Below, piece by piece: positions 42,182-53,473 of a DNA stretch of 64,000 nt. The DNA comes from Mycteria americana (taxonomy: Eukaryota > Chordata > Aves > Ciconiiformes > Ciconiidae): positions 271,874 to 335,873 of the forward strand of contig NW_027445659.1 of assembly GCF_035582795.1 (NCBI RefSeq), read 5' to 3'. How positions within the stretch are numbered: the stretch's first letter is position 1; each line of letters starts with the position of its first letter. The position numbers and the translations under genes are program-made. The notes below the pieces were generated by a model. That model worked only from the letters and a program-made list of their open reading frames with translations. It had not been told where the DNA came from and did not search any database.

Positions 42182-43168
42182 ATTAGTTTCCTCTGAAACG
42201 TGTCAGTCAGTAAACTTGAGTGATGTTTATTAAAACCACAAAAATGGCACCTGTCTTACAGATCTGGAGTCCTTCTGAACGTGTATTCATCACACGCAAA
42301 TGTCATTGGGCTACAGATCGTCTGCACTTCACGCTTTGACAAGACAGCGTGCTGAGACAGGGATGAGCTCTGAAAGAAAAAAGGTACAAGGTCATGGGGT
42401 TTTTGGTCTGTTTTTTTGTGGGGGGCGCGTGTGTGTGTTTTTAAAAAGAGTGCAATGCTGAGTGGTGGCAGCCTGCAGAGCTCTCTTGCTGCCTGAGCTC
42501 TCCTTTTCTTCTCTTTCACTCCTCTTTCATGGCTGTAATTGTAATTTGGACAATTGTAGAAGAGCAGTTAAGTTACTTGCCTGTGTTGATGTGCTGGTAA
42601 TCCCAGGAAGGTAAATGCTTGAAGCAGTAGTGAATAACTTGGCCGCAAGTGGAATTTCCGAAGGAAGAACAACAATGGGAAGCAAATAGCAAGTTACCAA
42701 ACAATTTGCGTGGGTGAAACACGTTGAAGTTTTATTGCCAAATGTTGTTGGGTGGTATGTTCCAAGTGGCTATTTTTGGTCAACGTGAATTTTCAGGAAG
42801 TTCAGGGTTGTGCGTGGCAAAACGTGTCCCTCTGTTTATGCATGCTGCTATGTAAATGTCCAGCGGCAGGGCTGTTGTTCCCTGCTCTCGATAGTGCCAC
42901 GGTAGTGCTGCGGTATTTAGACCCAACAGAGGGCTTTAGGAAGGGAAGGGGAATGCCTGTTTTCCGTGAGGGCTATGAACGCTGACCCTTTTCTCTGCTG
43001 CTTTCCCATGCGTGCGATGAAGCGGTTTTATTTTTCTCCCTGGTTCCTGGTCTAAATAGTTCTGAAGCTGTCGCTGCTGTGGGATTGCAAGTGGTGTTTC
43101 TAGGTTTTTGTGGGGTTCTAGTTACGGATCCCTTCTACTGTGGCGAAGTGTCAAGATAAGGTTTTCAG

Positions 43169-43204
43169 TGTAAAGCTTCAGAAGCTACATCCACTGAAAT
43201 CAGG
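43169..43204 (+). CDS. Exon-like segment (12 codons, phase 0)
   Basis: Acceptor AAGGTTTTCAG, 36 bases open in phase 0 (CKASEATSTEIR), donor GTAGGT. Alone it would be weak; it is listed because two larger islands downstream (43858-43953 and 44334-44471) have the same phase and strand. Confidence 0.3.
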
Positions 43205-43857
43205 GTAGGTGGAACTGATGTTGCGCGTGCAGCTGTGCTCGCAGGGATGGTCAGTGGCTCCTCATCGAAACAGCAAGGGGTGTGTGGCCGTCGGGAGGGC
43301 TGTGCTCTGGGTCTGAGGGCGTGCCGTCTTTTTGCTGTTGGAAGATGGACTAGAGCGCGTGGCTGTGAAATGTCAGGACAGTCAAAAGCTGGGAGGGACC
43401 CTAGGCAGGTTTGGTGGCACAACTGCAGTGTGAGAAGGACTTGACCATTTGGAGAAACGGCCTGCAAAAAATCATTCCTGTTTTGCAAGGAGGCAGTTCA
43501 CAGGGACAGATGGGTTGCTGTGCTGTTTAACAAAAATGCTCACCTTGGGACGTATGGGGTGAGGAAGTCTTGACTGTACGTAGGCTTCGGAAACTGTATG
43601 TAGGTATATGTGTGTGTCACCTGCGTGTATCTATGAAAGGGGTTCTAGTGAAACTAAAGGTGCCCATGAGTCCAAAAAAGGCACGGGTGTCTAAAAACTG
43701 CAAAAGCTCTAGCAGCCTGTGTCATCAACTGTAGCAAAGATGATGCAAAACACTTTATCCTCCACTCAGTTGTAGTCTTCACCAAGCTTCACAAAAAAAG
43801 GAAGCTTTAGATTCCTACCCAGCGTTATGCTAAAGGTTTTTTCTCCTCTCTCAGCAG

Positions 43858-43953
43858 AACGTCAGCTGCCACCATTTTGCCGTGGTCGCCCTTTCTTCTG
43901 CCACGAAAGGACAAGATGGATGGAAAGGCTCCGTAGTGGTCTGCAAGTACACG
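43858..43953 (+). CDS. Exon-like segment (32 codons, phase 0)
   Basis: Acceptor TTTTTTCTCCTCTCTCAGCAG, 96 bases open in phase 0 and donor GTAAGC. The text (begins NVSCHHFAVVALSSATKGQD, then a VVVCKYT end) has protein-like composition with hydrophobic and polar alternation. Not recognised. Same strand and phase as 43169-43204 and 44334-44471, so probably one transcript. Confidence 0.5.
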
Positions 43954-44333
43954 GTAAGCCTACGATGTGTGCCTGCGTTTTTCCTAAGGTACTCGTAGCG
44001 TGGACTTTAAAGGTAACATGAAGAATGTGCCAACTCTGCTTCTACAGTTTTTCTATGAAGTATTTCAACACAAATACTACAAATAGCAATAAGGCGTGTT
44101 CTGGAGCATGCCTATGCCAAGCTGACTTCCGTCCGTTTCTTTTCTCTTCCTCAAAGTGTAATCTTCTGTTTCTGTGTGCTTACTATTAAATGATACTGTG
44201 AAAATAATTTTGTACTACAAGAGGAAAGAAACTGTTGGGAAGAGTTCAGCTATTCAGAAGGAAGAGCCTTTGTTTTCATGGTAAAAGCTTTCTGCTTTTT
44301 CAGTCAGTAAGTTTTTAAAATATCTTCTAGCAG

Positions 44334-44471
44334 TGCTTGAAAAACCTTACTGCGATCCTAGCATCCGTACTAAAAACCATCAAGGTCAAAGAAGAGACGT
44401 GGACAAAACGGGAGAAATGGGCATCGCTTCTGCGTGTTTTCCAGACTTTCCCAAGAAGCGTTAGCAGCCTT
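44334..44471 (+). CDS. Exon-like segment (46 codons, phase 0), helical repeat-like
   Basis: Acceptor TATCTTCTAGCAG, 138 bases open in phase 0, donor GTAAGT (perfect). The text (LKNLTAILASVLKTIKVKEE, then a KREKWASLLRVFQTF stretch) alternates hydrophobic and charged residues as in alpha-helical HEAT-type repeats. The parent gene was not identified. Divergence from a functional gene cannot be judged. It supports a real multi-exon gene or its decayed duplicate crossing 43-45 kb. Confidence 0.5.
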
Positions 44472-44479
44472 GTAAGTAC

Positions 44480-46840
44480 CGCCAGTGAGTCCTGATGTGG
44501 TTTTGGTGAGTTACTGCTTCAATAGGGTCCTTTTTCCGGAAGCTACAGTGTGTAATTTTTGACTTCAGTTGGAAAGAGATTTTCCTGACTGGAAATCCTT
44601 CTCATTCAAAGAAGTTGCGTTTGGTGAACTTCCCATCGGAGCGGCTGTACGTTCCAGTAGAAGTCATCAGCAACAAGACTTGTCACTCTCTTTTTAAAAA
44701 AAAAAAAAGAGTCAATTTCCTTCCAAGGACCCAAGCCCAGCACGTCTTCCAAAAGTTGATGACATTGCTGGTCTTTGGTTCTCAGTTGTAACAGCCGAGA
44801 TATGATAAAAAGGCGTTCCTCTGCATGCTTCAGTACAGCCAAAAGCATTAGCAAATCTGCCAGTCCCTTTTGGTAGCCTGATGCGTTGCAGCACTGGGGA
44901 TTTGATTTCCGCCCCCCCCCCGGTGAAACCATCTGGGGGATCTCTTATCTCACTGACTTTGCTATCATAACTGAAACTTTAAACAGAAGCTAAAATTGTG
45001 TCATTTACAAAGTGATTGGCACTGTTTAAGCTGTAACTGCCCAATAGCTGTGGCATACAACTTACAAGGGGTATTTCAGCAGTTGGGTATTTGTTCTCCA
45101 TGTTTCAAGAGAGAGGCAACTGAATGTTGCAAGTTTTTCCCCAATATTTTGATGGCGTGCTCTGCAGTACTTTATTTCTGCCTCTTTCTGTGGTGCGTTT
45201 CCCTGGCACTTCAGTAGTGTCTCTCTTGGGCAGCGCGGCTGGGCAGATGTCCCTCCTAGTTACACAGCACATGACCCCCCCCCAGTCCCATTATAACCGT
45301 GCATTTTGGAGATAGATGATTTAATGGTATCCCAGCTGTGCAAATTAAATGAATGCAAAAGGAAACTCAAATGCTTTTATCGTGTAAGTGTTGTTGTTGG
45401 ATGTATATAAACATACGCCCACCTTTTTAGTGTAGAGTGAATTACTGAGATTTGTTCTTTATTTTCCATGTTACTCTCTAAAGTTTTACACTTCCCTTTC
45501 AGCTTTCTTGACCGAGCAAGCGAGACGTGCAGCAGCAGCGCGAGGGCTGCAGCCGTTGTGGTGGATCCGTGAGCGTAGGTTCTGATGAGGGTCCGACCTT
45601 GTCCTGCAGCCTCACAGGGTTGTCTCCCTGCAGCAGTGCTGGAAGGAAGGGATGAGACATTTTCCAAGAGCAGCAAGAGCGTTCACTTTTAGGTGAAGAA
45701 GGTGTTGAAAATCCTATCCCTTGGTCTTAATAGCGATTTGAAGCGTTGCAGTCACTGTAGCTGTTAAAGCATGCCCTGTATCTCGAGCGGAGCTGTTTCC
45801 CTAGAATCCTCCTTCAGCTCAACTGCTCTCCTATCCCTTATTCTTGCTGAATGCCTGTACTTTCTGTTGTGCTGTTTTTTTCCTGTGCTGAAATGGAATT
45901 TGGGGCTTTTGTTTGCCAGCAGTCTTGCTGTAAGCGTCTGGCGGTGCTCCCTAGATCCCCCCGGCCAGGTTTCCCTGCGGGTCGTTAGGCATGCTGAGGG
46001 TCAGGGGCCAGGCCTGTGCCTGGAGGCTCCTGGCTCTGTCTCCGGGGGGTGCTCCCCAGGTGCGGCAGCGAGGGCTGTCTGGTGGGGAGAGCCCAGGGCC
46101 GAGAGGGACCGGGGCCATTTGTTGCCCTGGGGAGCCCGTCGCAGCGCGGGAACGGAGCGGGACCATGGCGGAGCAGAGGCTGAGCAAGAGACGTGGCACC
46201 GTCGTCGGGCTCACTCCTCTATGCTGTGGGGCGGCTGCCAGGCTGTGGGACAGGGGCTGGGGGGGCTGCAAGCGTCTGGGGGGCTGCCCCCCCTTATTTT
46301 TCTAGCGGAGCTCCCCTTTTTTGGTGGGGCATGTACATATGTAAATGGCTTGATTAAAGTAAGGAGCTGGCAGTTGGGGCAGTTTCCCTTGTTTTGTTTG
46401 TCTTTTGGGTGTGACTAAGAAGGGGAAAGGCTGGGGAGTGATGATGTCATTTGGGGCACCCCAGTGTCACTGGGGGGGACGATGATGTGGTAGAGGAGCA
46501 GGTTGAGTGGGGGGATGACAAAGGGGGGTGACAGCCCCAAAATGCCTAAAAATTTTTGGGGGAGGGATTAAATAATTAAAAACTGTAAATATGGGTGTGA
46601 GGCATTGAAGTAGAGAAAAATCTCACATTTTTATATATACTGAAAACTTATATATATATATAAATAAGTAAAAAGATTTTAAAAGAAACCCCTCTGTCTA
46701 CTCTATTATATAAAGGATTTTAGAACATGAGAAAATGTAAATAGAGATATATAGGTTTATAAAATAGAAAAATACCTCATATATATGAATTAAAAAAAGG
46801 AGTTTAAAATGCATAAAAAGATGATGTATATGAAGAAATT
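44480..46840. other. Intron-like DNA, no feature recognised
   Basis: Contains an A-run (44695-44709), a C-run (44910-44922) and a GC-rich patch at 45930-46310 with an ATG in strong context at 46165 (ACCATGG, MAEQRLSKRRG) whose frame has no recognisable domain. AT-rich low-complexity sequence with TATATATA runs at 46600-46800. Confidence 0.45.
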
Positions 46841-46849
46841 TTAAATGGC

Positions 46850-47470
46850 AACAAGACAGACAGAGCTCTCCCCAGCTGCAGTACCGACTCTTGTCCACGG
46901 GGTAGCAGCAGCGAGCACAAAAAAAAGCGCGGCACCGCGCATGCGCGGCTCCCCAGCTGCAGTACTGACCTTGTTCCACTGAGCGGCAGTAGCGAGCACG
47001 GGAAAATGCGCCACTGCGCAAGCGCCGAGCCACAACTGAAGTACCGACCTTTGTCCATGGAGTGGCAGGAGCGAGCACCAAAAAAGCGCCATTGCGCATG
47101 CGCGGCTCCACAGCTGCAGTACCGCCTTTTAGTCTCCGGGCGGCAGCAGCGAGCACAACACAAATGCACCACTGCGCATGCGCTGCTAGTAGGTTGCAGT
47201 ACGGACTTTTGTCCACACACAGGCAGCAGCGAGCTCGCGAAAATGCGCCAACGCGCATGCACGGATCCCCATCTGCAGTACTGACCCTGTTCCACTGAGC
47301 GACAGCAGCGAGCACTTGAAAATGCACCGCTGCCCATGTGCAGCTTCCAAGCTGCAGTACCGACTTTTGTCCACACAGCGGCAGCAGCAAGCTCGGGAAA
47401 ATGCACCACTGCGCATACTCGGCTCCCCAGCTGCAGTACCGACGTTTGGTCGTTGGGAGGGTCCAAAGCC
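46850..47470. repeat. 79-bp minisatellite (8 units) with GCGCATGCGC core
   Basis: GCAGTACC/GCAGTACT words start at 46878, 46959, 47038 (GAAGTACC), 47116, 47196, 47275, 47354 and 47433, spacing 78-81. Each unit holds a variant of TGCGCATGCGC, a TTTTGTCCAC or TTGTTCCACTGAGC block, and GGCAGCAGCGAGCAC. The period is not a multiple of three yet all three minus-strand frames stay largely open, so the long frames there are repeat artefacts. GCGCATGCGC is the consensus site of the transcription factor NRF1. Confidence 0.93.
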
Positions 47471-48436
47471 GGAACTGCAGCTCAGGACTGCGCATGCATG
47501 TGTGCACATGAGCGTTTCTGTCATCTGGGAGGGAAGTCCTCGCATCCAGCTCTGCTCTCACACGCTGGCGGTCATCAGCAAGTAAAAATTCTGGGCTTGG
47601 CTTTGGCATTGTCCTCTAAGGGAAAGCTCTGGGTCTGGAGGTCGGTTGCTTATTTGCTGTGGAGTATTTGTGTTTTTCAGCAATCGTTCCAAATAGAACG
47701 GGGTGGCTGGGGCAGGGCAGAGTAAGGGTCTTTGCAGGGACCTGGGAAGTAAAGTCTTGACTGTAGAAAAGCTTAAAGCATTTGCTGTACAGAAGGTTTC
47801 TCTGTACCCACTACATCCATTGCTTATTAGCAGTGACTGATGTTTGTAGGAGTACCGTGTGGAAGTGTGAACTTTCATTAGTGCACTAAAACTGCTTTGG
47901 TTCTGTGTAGAAAGCAGAAGAACTACAAAACAACACCCCCCACCCCCCCCCCTTTCTTTTTTTGTTAAACATACCATATTTGCGGGGCCTTAGCTTTCTA
48001 TTGCCAGACTGGCAAAGCTTCACAAGCTCTGTTCCCCCATAGTCACCAAAAGTCTCCAATAGTTGCCAGGATGGTGAGTTAGTTTAGGGCTTCTAGCCCT
48101 CCATTCCACCATTGTTTTAGACAGATCCTGCATTCCGCTCAGTTAAAGGCTCACGAGAATTACTTAACATTTGCATTTGGAAGTCATGCTTCAAACAATG
48201 AATTTTCAACAAAATTTTTGACACTAGTCAATGAACTCCTGTAATACTGCAGCAAAATGACATTTTTAGTGGTTGTTGAATCTCAGAGTGATAACATAGG
48301 CATCCCTGTTTGAGCCCTTACCGCAACCATTGCAATGTTTGTTTACACCCTGCTCGGTTCTTTTGTAAAGGTGTGTAGCTATGGGAGGTGCGTTATTCCC
48401 AAGGTGCTACGGCGCCGATGCTCTGGCTCTTGGCAG

Positions 48437-48572
48437 GAATGGGCAAAGCGGAAGGCTCTGTGGCTAGGGGAGAATGGCGTGGACGTGCTACTGCTCTCTC
48501 TGTTGCACCAGAATTTCGACGGCTGGGTTGGGCTGCTAAATCAATGGAACGACTGGAAGAAATGTCAGAAAA
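48437..48572 (+). CDS. NAA20-like: Exon related to NAA20 (NatB N-terminal acetyltransferase catalytic subunit)
   Basis: NAA20 is the catalytic subunit of NatB, which acetylates N-terminal Met followed by Asp, Glu, Asn or Gln. The segment reads MGKAEGSVARGEW, then ATALSVAPEFRRLGWAAKSM and ERLEEMSEK. This is the central GNAT-fold part of NAA20, including the acetyl-CoA-binding R-R-x-G-x-A loop. It is bounded by an acceptor (CTCTTGGCAG) and a GTGAGT donor, so it looks like a true exon and not a retrocopy. Several replacements (Trp in LGWAAK, Ser in KSM, Arg in MERL) versus the very conserved protein suggest a diverged paralogue or pseudogene. No flanking NAA20 exons were seen in the window. Confidence 0.75.
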
Positions 48573-49372
48573 GTGAGTACTCTCCTATCTTTACCTTTTA
48601 AAGTCGTTGTCTTTCTACAGACCCCTGTCCATGGCTTAGCTATTTGATTGGCGTGAAACAGACCCAGAATTTTGCTTTAAGTGGTGTTCTGATTCGCTGA
48701 AATTCCCCGTAGGTAGAGAGCAAGAATTACAAATGTTGCTTGGTGGTTGAAGTTCTCGGGGGTTTCTGTGAAAGCTAACTTGCCAGAACGTGTAGGAAGC
48801 AGCCTGAATTCCAGTAGAGGTACTGCATAAAAGGTCCTTTTCTTGACAGGAAAAGAGCTTCACGAAACGTCGGCACTGTTTGCCGTAGGGCCTCCGACAT
48901 ACTTGTTCAGTCATCGTGGGCTTTGTGCCGTTCCCGCAGGCACAATCTTGAACGAATTTTGTACGGCAGCTGGTATCTTAGCTGACTTTCTATCTCGCGC
49001 TTGGTTGCTTGTACCTGCTCAAAACTTACTGTAGTGTCAAATGAACCCACAGGAAAATGTCCTCAACTCGTGCTGGTAGGGCAAGCCCGCTGTAGTTGAT
49101 AAAATCGGAAAATAGCACCACGTTTTGAAAAATTTGCCTTGCGAGGACGAGGGCTGTCTCCTGGTAGGCAGCTGAATTCTGTGACTGATTCCACCGGTCC
49201 GCTCTGGCACTTGAAGGAGGCAGTCCCTAAGCCAACGCAATCTAAAATGGGGGTCGTTTGGGTTTTTTTAATCATTTCTTAGGGATATGAGGCTTGCGTG
49301 GGTGTTTAGCTTGCCCTGTTCTTTCTGTTCCTAATTCTGAACGCACTGACTGGCATAAAAGAACGGTCGTGT

Positions 49373-49942
49373 TGTAGTCTGACGGTGTCGTCTACCAGGA
49401 GCTGGTGGAAGGTCAGGGCTTACGTAAAACTGATAAGGAGGATTGAGTCTGGAAAGTGGAACGTCTAAACAAGAATTACTGTCCTTGGGAGAGAAGCACA
49501 TCCTGAAGAAATAGGTAAGCTAATTGAAATGTTTTGGGAACCGTCCGAAACAACTAGTAGGAGTGTGATAAGAAGCACCCTCCCGCAAACTATCCTCCTT
49601 ATAATACTAAAAGTCACACCCCTCGAGCTGGAGACACCAGCCCAAGCAGAGAGCCCTCGCCTCTGAGCGTGCGCAGCATGTTAAAGTAGCGCTGTAGCTT
49701 GAAGTAGCTTGAAAGAAGAGAAATGCACACCAATAGAAAACTGCTTTGTGTAATTACCTATGCATATATGCATAGCTAGACTGTATCAATACTGTACTTG
49801 TAGGAGCGAACTTTGTGCTAGCTTTGTGGAGCTACCACCTAGCGCCCATCTCTGCGCAGACATGCCATAAAAACACCTCTGCCCTGTGTGTATATTGGCG
49901 TCCCGCACACCGGGTAAACGACCTCACGCCTGTGGGATAACA
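49373..49942 (+). repeat. ERV-B2 5' LTR (570 bp)
   Basis: Aligns through its length with the 550-bp ERV-B1 LTRs; extra bases after TGTAGTCT (a short insertion GACGGTGTCGTC-like) and small internal changes explain the length. Ends GTGGGATAACA. Confidence 0.9.
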
Positions 49943-49946
49943 GTTT

Positions 49947-49964
49947 TGACACCCCAGATGGGAC
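49947..49964 (+). promoter_or_regulatory. ERV-B2 primer binding site
   Basis: TGACACCCCAGATGGGAC, one base different from the ERV-B1 site, four bases after the LTR. Confidence 0.75.
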
Positions 49965-51123
49965 CGAGCTGACAGCCTCGCCCGGTTCGTCTTGCCGCGT
50001 CCGACGGGGAGAAGAGGCCTGAGCGGACTCCAGCGCGCACCGACCGGTTGACTGGGGACTCCTTCAGCTCCTCTCCTGCGGTCGGGCGGTAAGTGACAAA
50101 ACGGTGCAATGCTCCTGAAAAGAGGTGTTTTTTGGGGATAGGAGAAAAGGGGGTAGGGGCAAGATGTCTCGGGAAGCAGGCAGCCTGTGTTCTGTTCTGG
50201 GCTCTGCATAAGACGCACCAGGAAAGACAGGTGGCAGTAGCATAGTTCTGTTTGTTTCTCCACGCTGTCCCGTTCTGAGTAACGAAGGGAGACGTCCCTC
50301 GTTCTGGTTTGTATAGGAATACTGGGTTTTTCGGTACCGGGATGGGTGCTGCTGCTTCCCAGGAGGCACCCCTTTGCTCTCCTCTAGGATGCATCCTGAA
50401 GCATTGCAATAAATTTGGGGGAGATGCCATGACTAAAAATCAGCTAAAACGATATTGTAATCAACGGTGGCCACAATATCCATGGGAAGATGGTGCAAAA
50501 TGGCCCGAGAATTGGATCCTTGAAATATAACACTATATCGGAATTAATGTTGTGTTGTCGGGGAACTGAAAAATGGGATGAAATGCCTTCTGTGGATATG
50601 TTTTTCTTCGTTAAGGCGCGATTGGGATATTAGGAAGAAAGGTGGTTTAGTGGATTCTAAACATCAGATTGGAATATATGTGTTAAAAGAGAAAAAGGGA
50701 AAACCACGTTGTATTGAATGGGAAAATTCAGAAGAGGATATTCAGCTGTTGGTAGCTCCCCCCAAACAGCCCAAATCTGATAGCTCAAGTGGTGATGGAG
50801 TTGTGAGTGCTATCTCTAAAAGAACAAGGGGACAGAAACCCATAGTTTGAGCTCCCCTCAGACAGGCTGTAGGGCCTGAAGGAGCACCGGTATCCGTACA
50901 CGTACCTTTTACTGCTTCTGATTTATTAAACTGCAAACAGGCAGTCGGATCCTATCGAAACAATCCGGAAGGAACGTATAGTACTGTTAATCACGACTCC
51001 TAGTCCTAACTGGGGAGATGTACAGGCTCTCCTAGAACATTTGTTTACCGCTGAGGAGAGGAGAACAATTTTAGAGAAGGCTAGAGAGGGACTGATCCAA
51101 CAAGGCGGGGGGGTGCCTAATAC

Positions 51124-52449
51124 AGAATCACAGAATCACAGAATCATATAGGTTGGAAAAGACCTTCAAGATCATCGAGTCCAACCATAAACCTAACACT
51201 GCCAAAACCACCACTACACCATGTCTCTAAGCACCTCATCCAAACGTCCTTTAAATACCTCCAGGGATGGCGACTCAACCACTTCCCTGGGCAGCCTGTT
51301 CCAATGCTTGATAACCCTCTCGGTGAAGAAAAATTTCCTAATATCCAGTCTAAACCTCCCCTGGCGCAACTTGAGGCCATTTCCTCTTGTCCTATCGCTT
51401 GTTACCTGGGAGAAGAGGCCGACCCCCACCTCTCTACAACCTCCTTTCAGGTAGTTGAAGAGAGCGATAAGGTCTCCCCTCAGCCTCCTTTTCTCCAGGC
51501 TAAACAGTCCCAGCTCCCTCAGCCGCTCCTCATAAGACTTCTGCTCCAGACCCTTCACCAGCTTCGTTGCCCTTCTCTGCACACGCTCCAGTACCTCAAT
51601 ATCCCTCTTGTAGCGGGGGGCCCAAAACTGAACACAGTATTCGAGGTGCGGCCTCACCAGTGCCGAGTACAGGGGCACGATCACTTCCCTAGTCCTGCTG
51701 GCCACGCTATTTTTGATACAAGCCAGGATGCCATTGGCTTTCTTGGCCGCCTGGGCACACTGCTGGCTCATATTCAGGCGGCTGTCAACAAACACCCCCA
51801 GGTCCTTCTCTGCCAGGCAGCTTTCCAGCCACTCTTCCCCAAGCCTATAGCGTTGCATGGGGTTGCTGTGGCCCAAGTGCAGGACCTTGCACTTGGCCTT
51901 GTTAAACCTCATACAATTGACCTCGGCCCATCGATCCAGCCTGTCCAGGTCCCTCTGCAGAGCCTGCCTACCCTCCAGCAGATCAACACTCCCACACAAC
52001 TTGGTGTCGTCTGCAAACTTACTGAGAGTACACTCGATCCCTTCGTCCAGATCATTGATAAAGGTGTCAAACAGAACTGGCCCCAACGCCGAGCCCTGGG
52101 GAACACCGCTTGTGACCGGCCGCCGACCGGAGTAAACTCCATTCACCACCACTCTTTGGGCCCGGCCGTCCAGCCAGTTCTTTACCCAGCGAAGAGTACA
52201 CCCGTCCAAGCCATGAGCAGCCAGTTTCTCCAGGAGAATGCTGTGGGAGACCGTGTCAAAGGCTTTACTGAAGTCTAGATAGACAACATCCACAGCCTTT
52301 CCCTCATCCACTAGGCGGGTCACCTTGTCATAGAAGGAGATCAGGCTGGTCAAGCAGGACCTGCCTTTCCTGAACCCATGCTGGCTGGGCTTGATCCCTT
52401 GGTTATTCTCTACATGCCGTGTGATAGCACTCGGGATGATCTGCTCGAT
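51124..52449 (-). mobile_element. CR1 LINE, young, 5'-truncated, in ERV-B2 gag
   Basis: The left end holds three copies of the octamer ACAGAATC (minus strand GATTCTGT), the normal CR1 3' terminus, followed inward by ATAGGTTGGAAAAGACC in CR1 style. A 379-codon RT frame is intact. ERV-B1 at 7195-7215 shows the uninterrupted gag sequence, so the insertion point is exact (after CCTAATAC, resuming ATACCGATATG, possibly a 4-base duplication ATAC). The element is missing its 5' half including the endonuclease. Confidence 0.95.
51214..52353 (-). CDS. CR1 reverse transcriptase, intact open frame (3' part of ORF2)
   Basis: LINE reverse transcriptase copies element RNA at the nicked target. 379 codons open: [20 protein letters not shown], then [14 protein letters not shown] (first catalytic Asp), [28 protein letters not shown] (FADD active site), then [20 protein letters not shown] and the C-terminal [20 protein letters not shown] typical of CR1. 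The frame remains open upstream to the truncation near 52449. The Met at 52353 is only the first in the window; the natural start lies in the missing part. The endonuclease domain is lost, so it cannot move alone. Confidence 0.93.
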   Translation of the reverse strand: MTSLISFYDKVTRLVDEGKAVDVVYLDFSKAFDTVSHSILLEKLAAHGLDGCTLRWVKNWLDGRAQRVVVNGVYSGRRPVTSGVPQGSALGPVLFDTFINDLDEGIECTLSKFADDTKLCGSVDLLEGRQALQRDLDRLDRWAEVNCMRFNKAKCKVLHLGHSNPMQRYRLGEEWLESCLAEKDLGVFVDSRLNMSQQCAQAAKKANGILACIKNSVASRTREVIVPLYSALVRPHLEYCVQFWAPRYKRDIEVLERVQRRATKLVKGLEQKSYEERLRELGLFSLEKRRLRGDLIALFNYLKGGCREVGVGLFSQVTSDRTRGNGLKLRQGRFRLDIRKFFFTERVIKHWNRLPREVVESPSLEVFKGRLDEVLRDMV

Positions 52450-53189
52450 ACCGATATGTACCTCCCGAAAGAGGATCCGGAGTGGGATCCAAACACAAGT
52501 GTGAGGGATTGGAGAGGGTAAAGGAATATCAGAAGTTAATTTTGTATGGGATTCAACATGGAGTGCAAAAGCCTAAGAATTTATCTAAACTATCTGAAGT
52601 AAGGCAGGGGGATAAGGAAACCCCGTCAGCCTTCTATGAGAGATTGTGTGAAGTAGCTCGAAAACGGACAGATCTGGATCCGGAAGATGATAGCAATTCA
52701 AAGTTATTTAACACGCTGTTTATTGGTCAAGCAGCAGCAGATATAAGAAAGAGATGACAAAAGGTAGGGGGCGAGGATGGCGTGACAGTCTCACAGTTCT
52801 TCTCAATGGCATCTAAGGTACGTAATAATCGGGAGGAAATAGAAGAGAAGGAGAAGCGGGGACGAGTAACGCTGCAAGCTTCTTTGTTGGCTGCCTTGAG
52901 GGAAGACCAGGAAAAAGGGAGAGAAAATACAGGAGGTGAATTTTGCGGGCGAGGAAGGGGCTGTAGAAATAATAGTAGAAATCGTTATGACATTCCCCTG
53001 GGAATGCATCGGCGTGCAAATTGTAAGCAAGAGGGCCGTTGGAAAAAAATCGTCCATGCCGTCTGAGTAATCGGGAAGGAGAGACAGAAGCAGCCGTTGG
53101 AGTCGTGACGGAGATTGGGTTGGACTGAAGGGGGCCGGAGGAATCTATTAAAATTTCCCCAGACGATCCTCTGGTTCCAGTCAAGCTGG

Positions 53190-53470
53190 GGAATGAAAGA
53201 AGAGATTTTTGTATTTTTCATTGATAGTGGAGCCACACATGCTGTGGTAAGTAGTTGTAGGGGACCCTTAAGTAGAACTAAAAGAAGCGTTGTTGGTGCA
53301 AGAGGGAAAAAGACTTTAAGGCTGTTTTTACAACCTATGGAATGTTCCATTGGAAATACTAAATTAACTCCTGAATTCCTTTAGATGCCAGAATGCCCCC
53401 TACCATTGCTTGGGTGGCATTTACTTGTAAACTGAATGCACGGCTAAGTCCTTCTGAAGACCCTGTTCAG
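53190..53470 (+). pseudogene. pro: ERV-B2 protease segment with intact DSG
   Basis: IFVFFIDSGATHAVVSSCRG places a catalytic Asp-Ser-Gly at 53223-53231. Sequence parallels ERV-B1 at 7925-8011 plus 8590-8790, without the solo LTR. It then departs from ERV-B1 at about 53470. Confidence 0.8.
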
Positions 53471-53473
53471 TTG

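Larger units (their letters stand above)
50342..53080 (+). pseudogene. gag: ERV-B2 gag, interrupted by CR1
   Basis: Start MGAAAS at 50342 as in ERV-B1. Frameshifts (near 50520 and 50600) and a stop (50848-50850) break matrix. Capsid text continues (SDLLNC-K... near 50915) to 51123, where the CR1 sits, and resumes at 52450 with the major homology region (52600-52680, TPSAFYERLCEVARKRTDLD). The basic tail and degenerate knuckle (NCKQEGRWKK near 53020-53050) follow, with Arg at the His position as in ERV-B1 and ERV-E. Very close to ERV-B1 gag at 6416-7820. Confidence 0.85.

Noticed and set aside
46165..46305. ATG in strong context giving MAEQRLSKRRG
   Set aside because: No recognisable domain and no convincing donor; GC-rich patch can produce this by chance.
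51304..52278. 324-codon plus-strand frame
   Set aside because: Antisense shadow of the intact CR1 reverse transcriptase on the minus strand.
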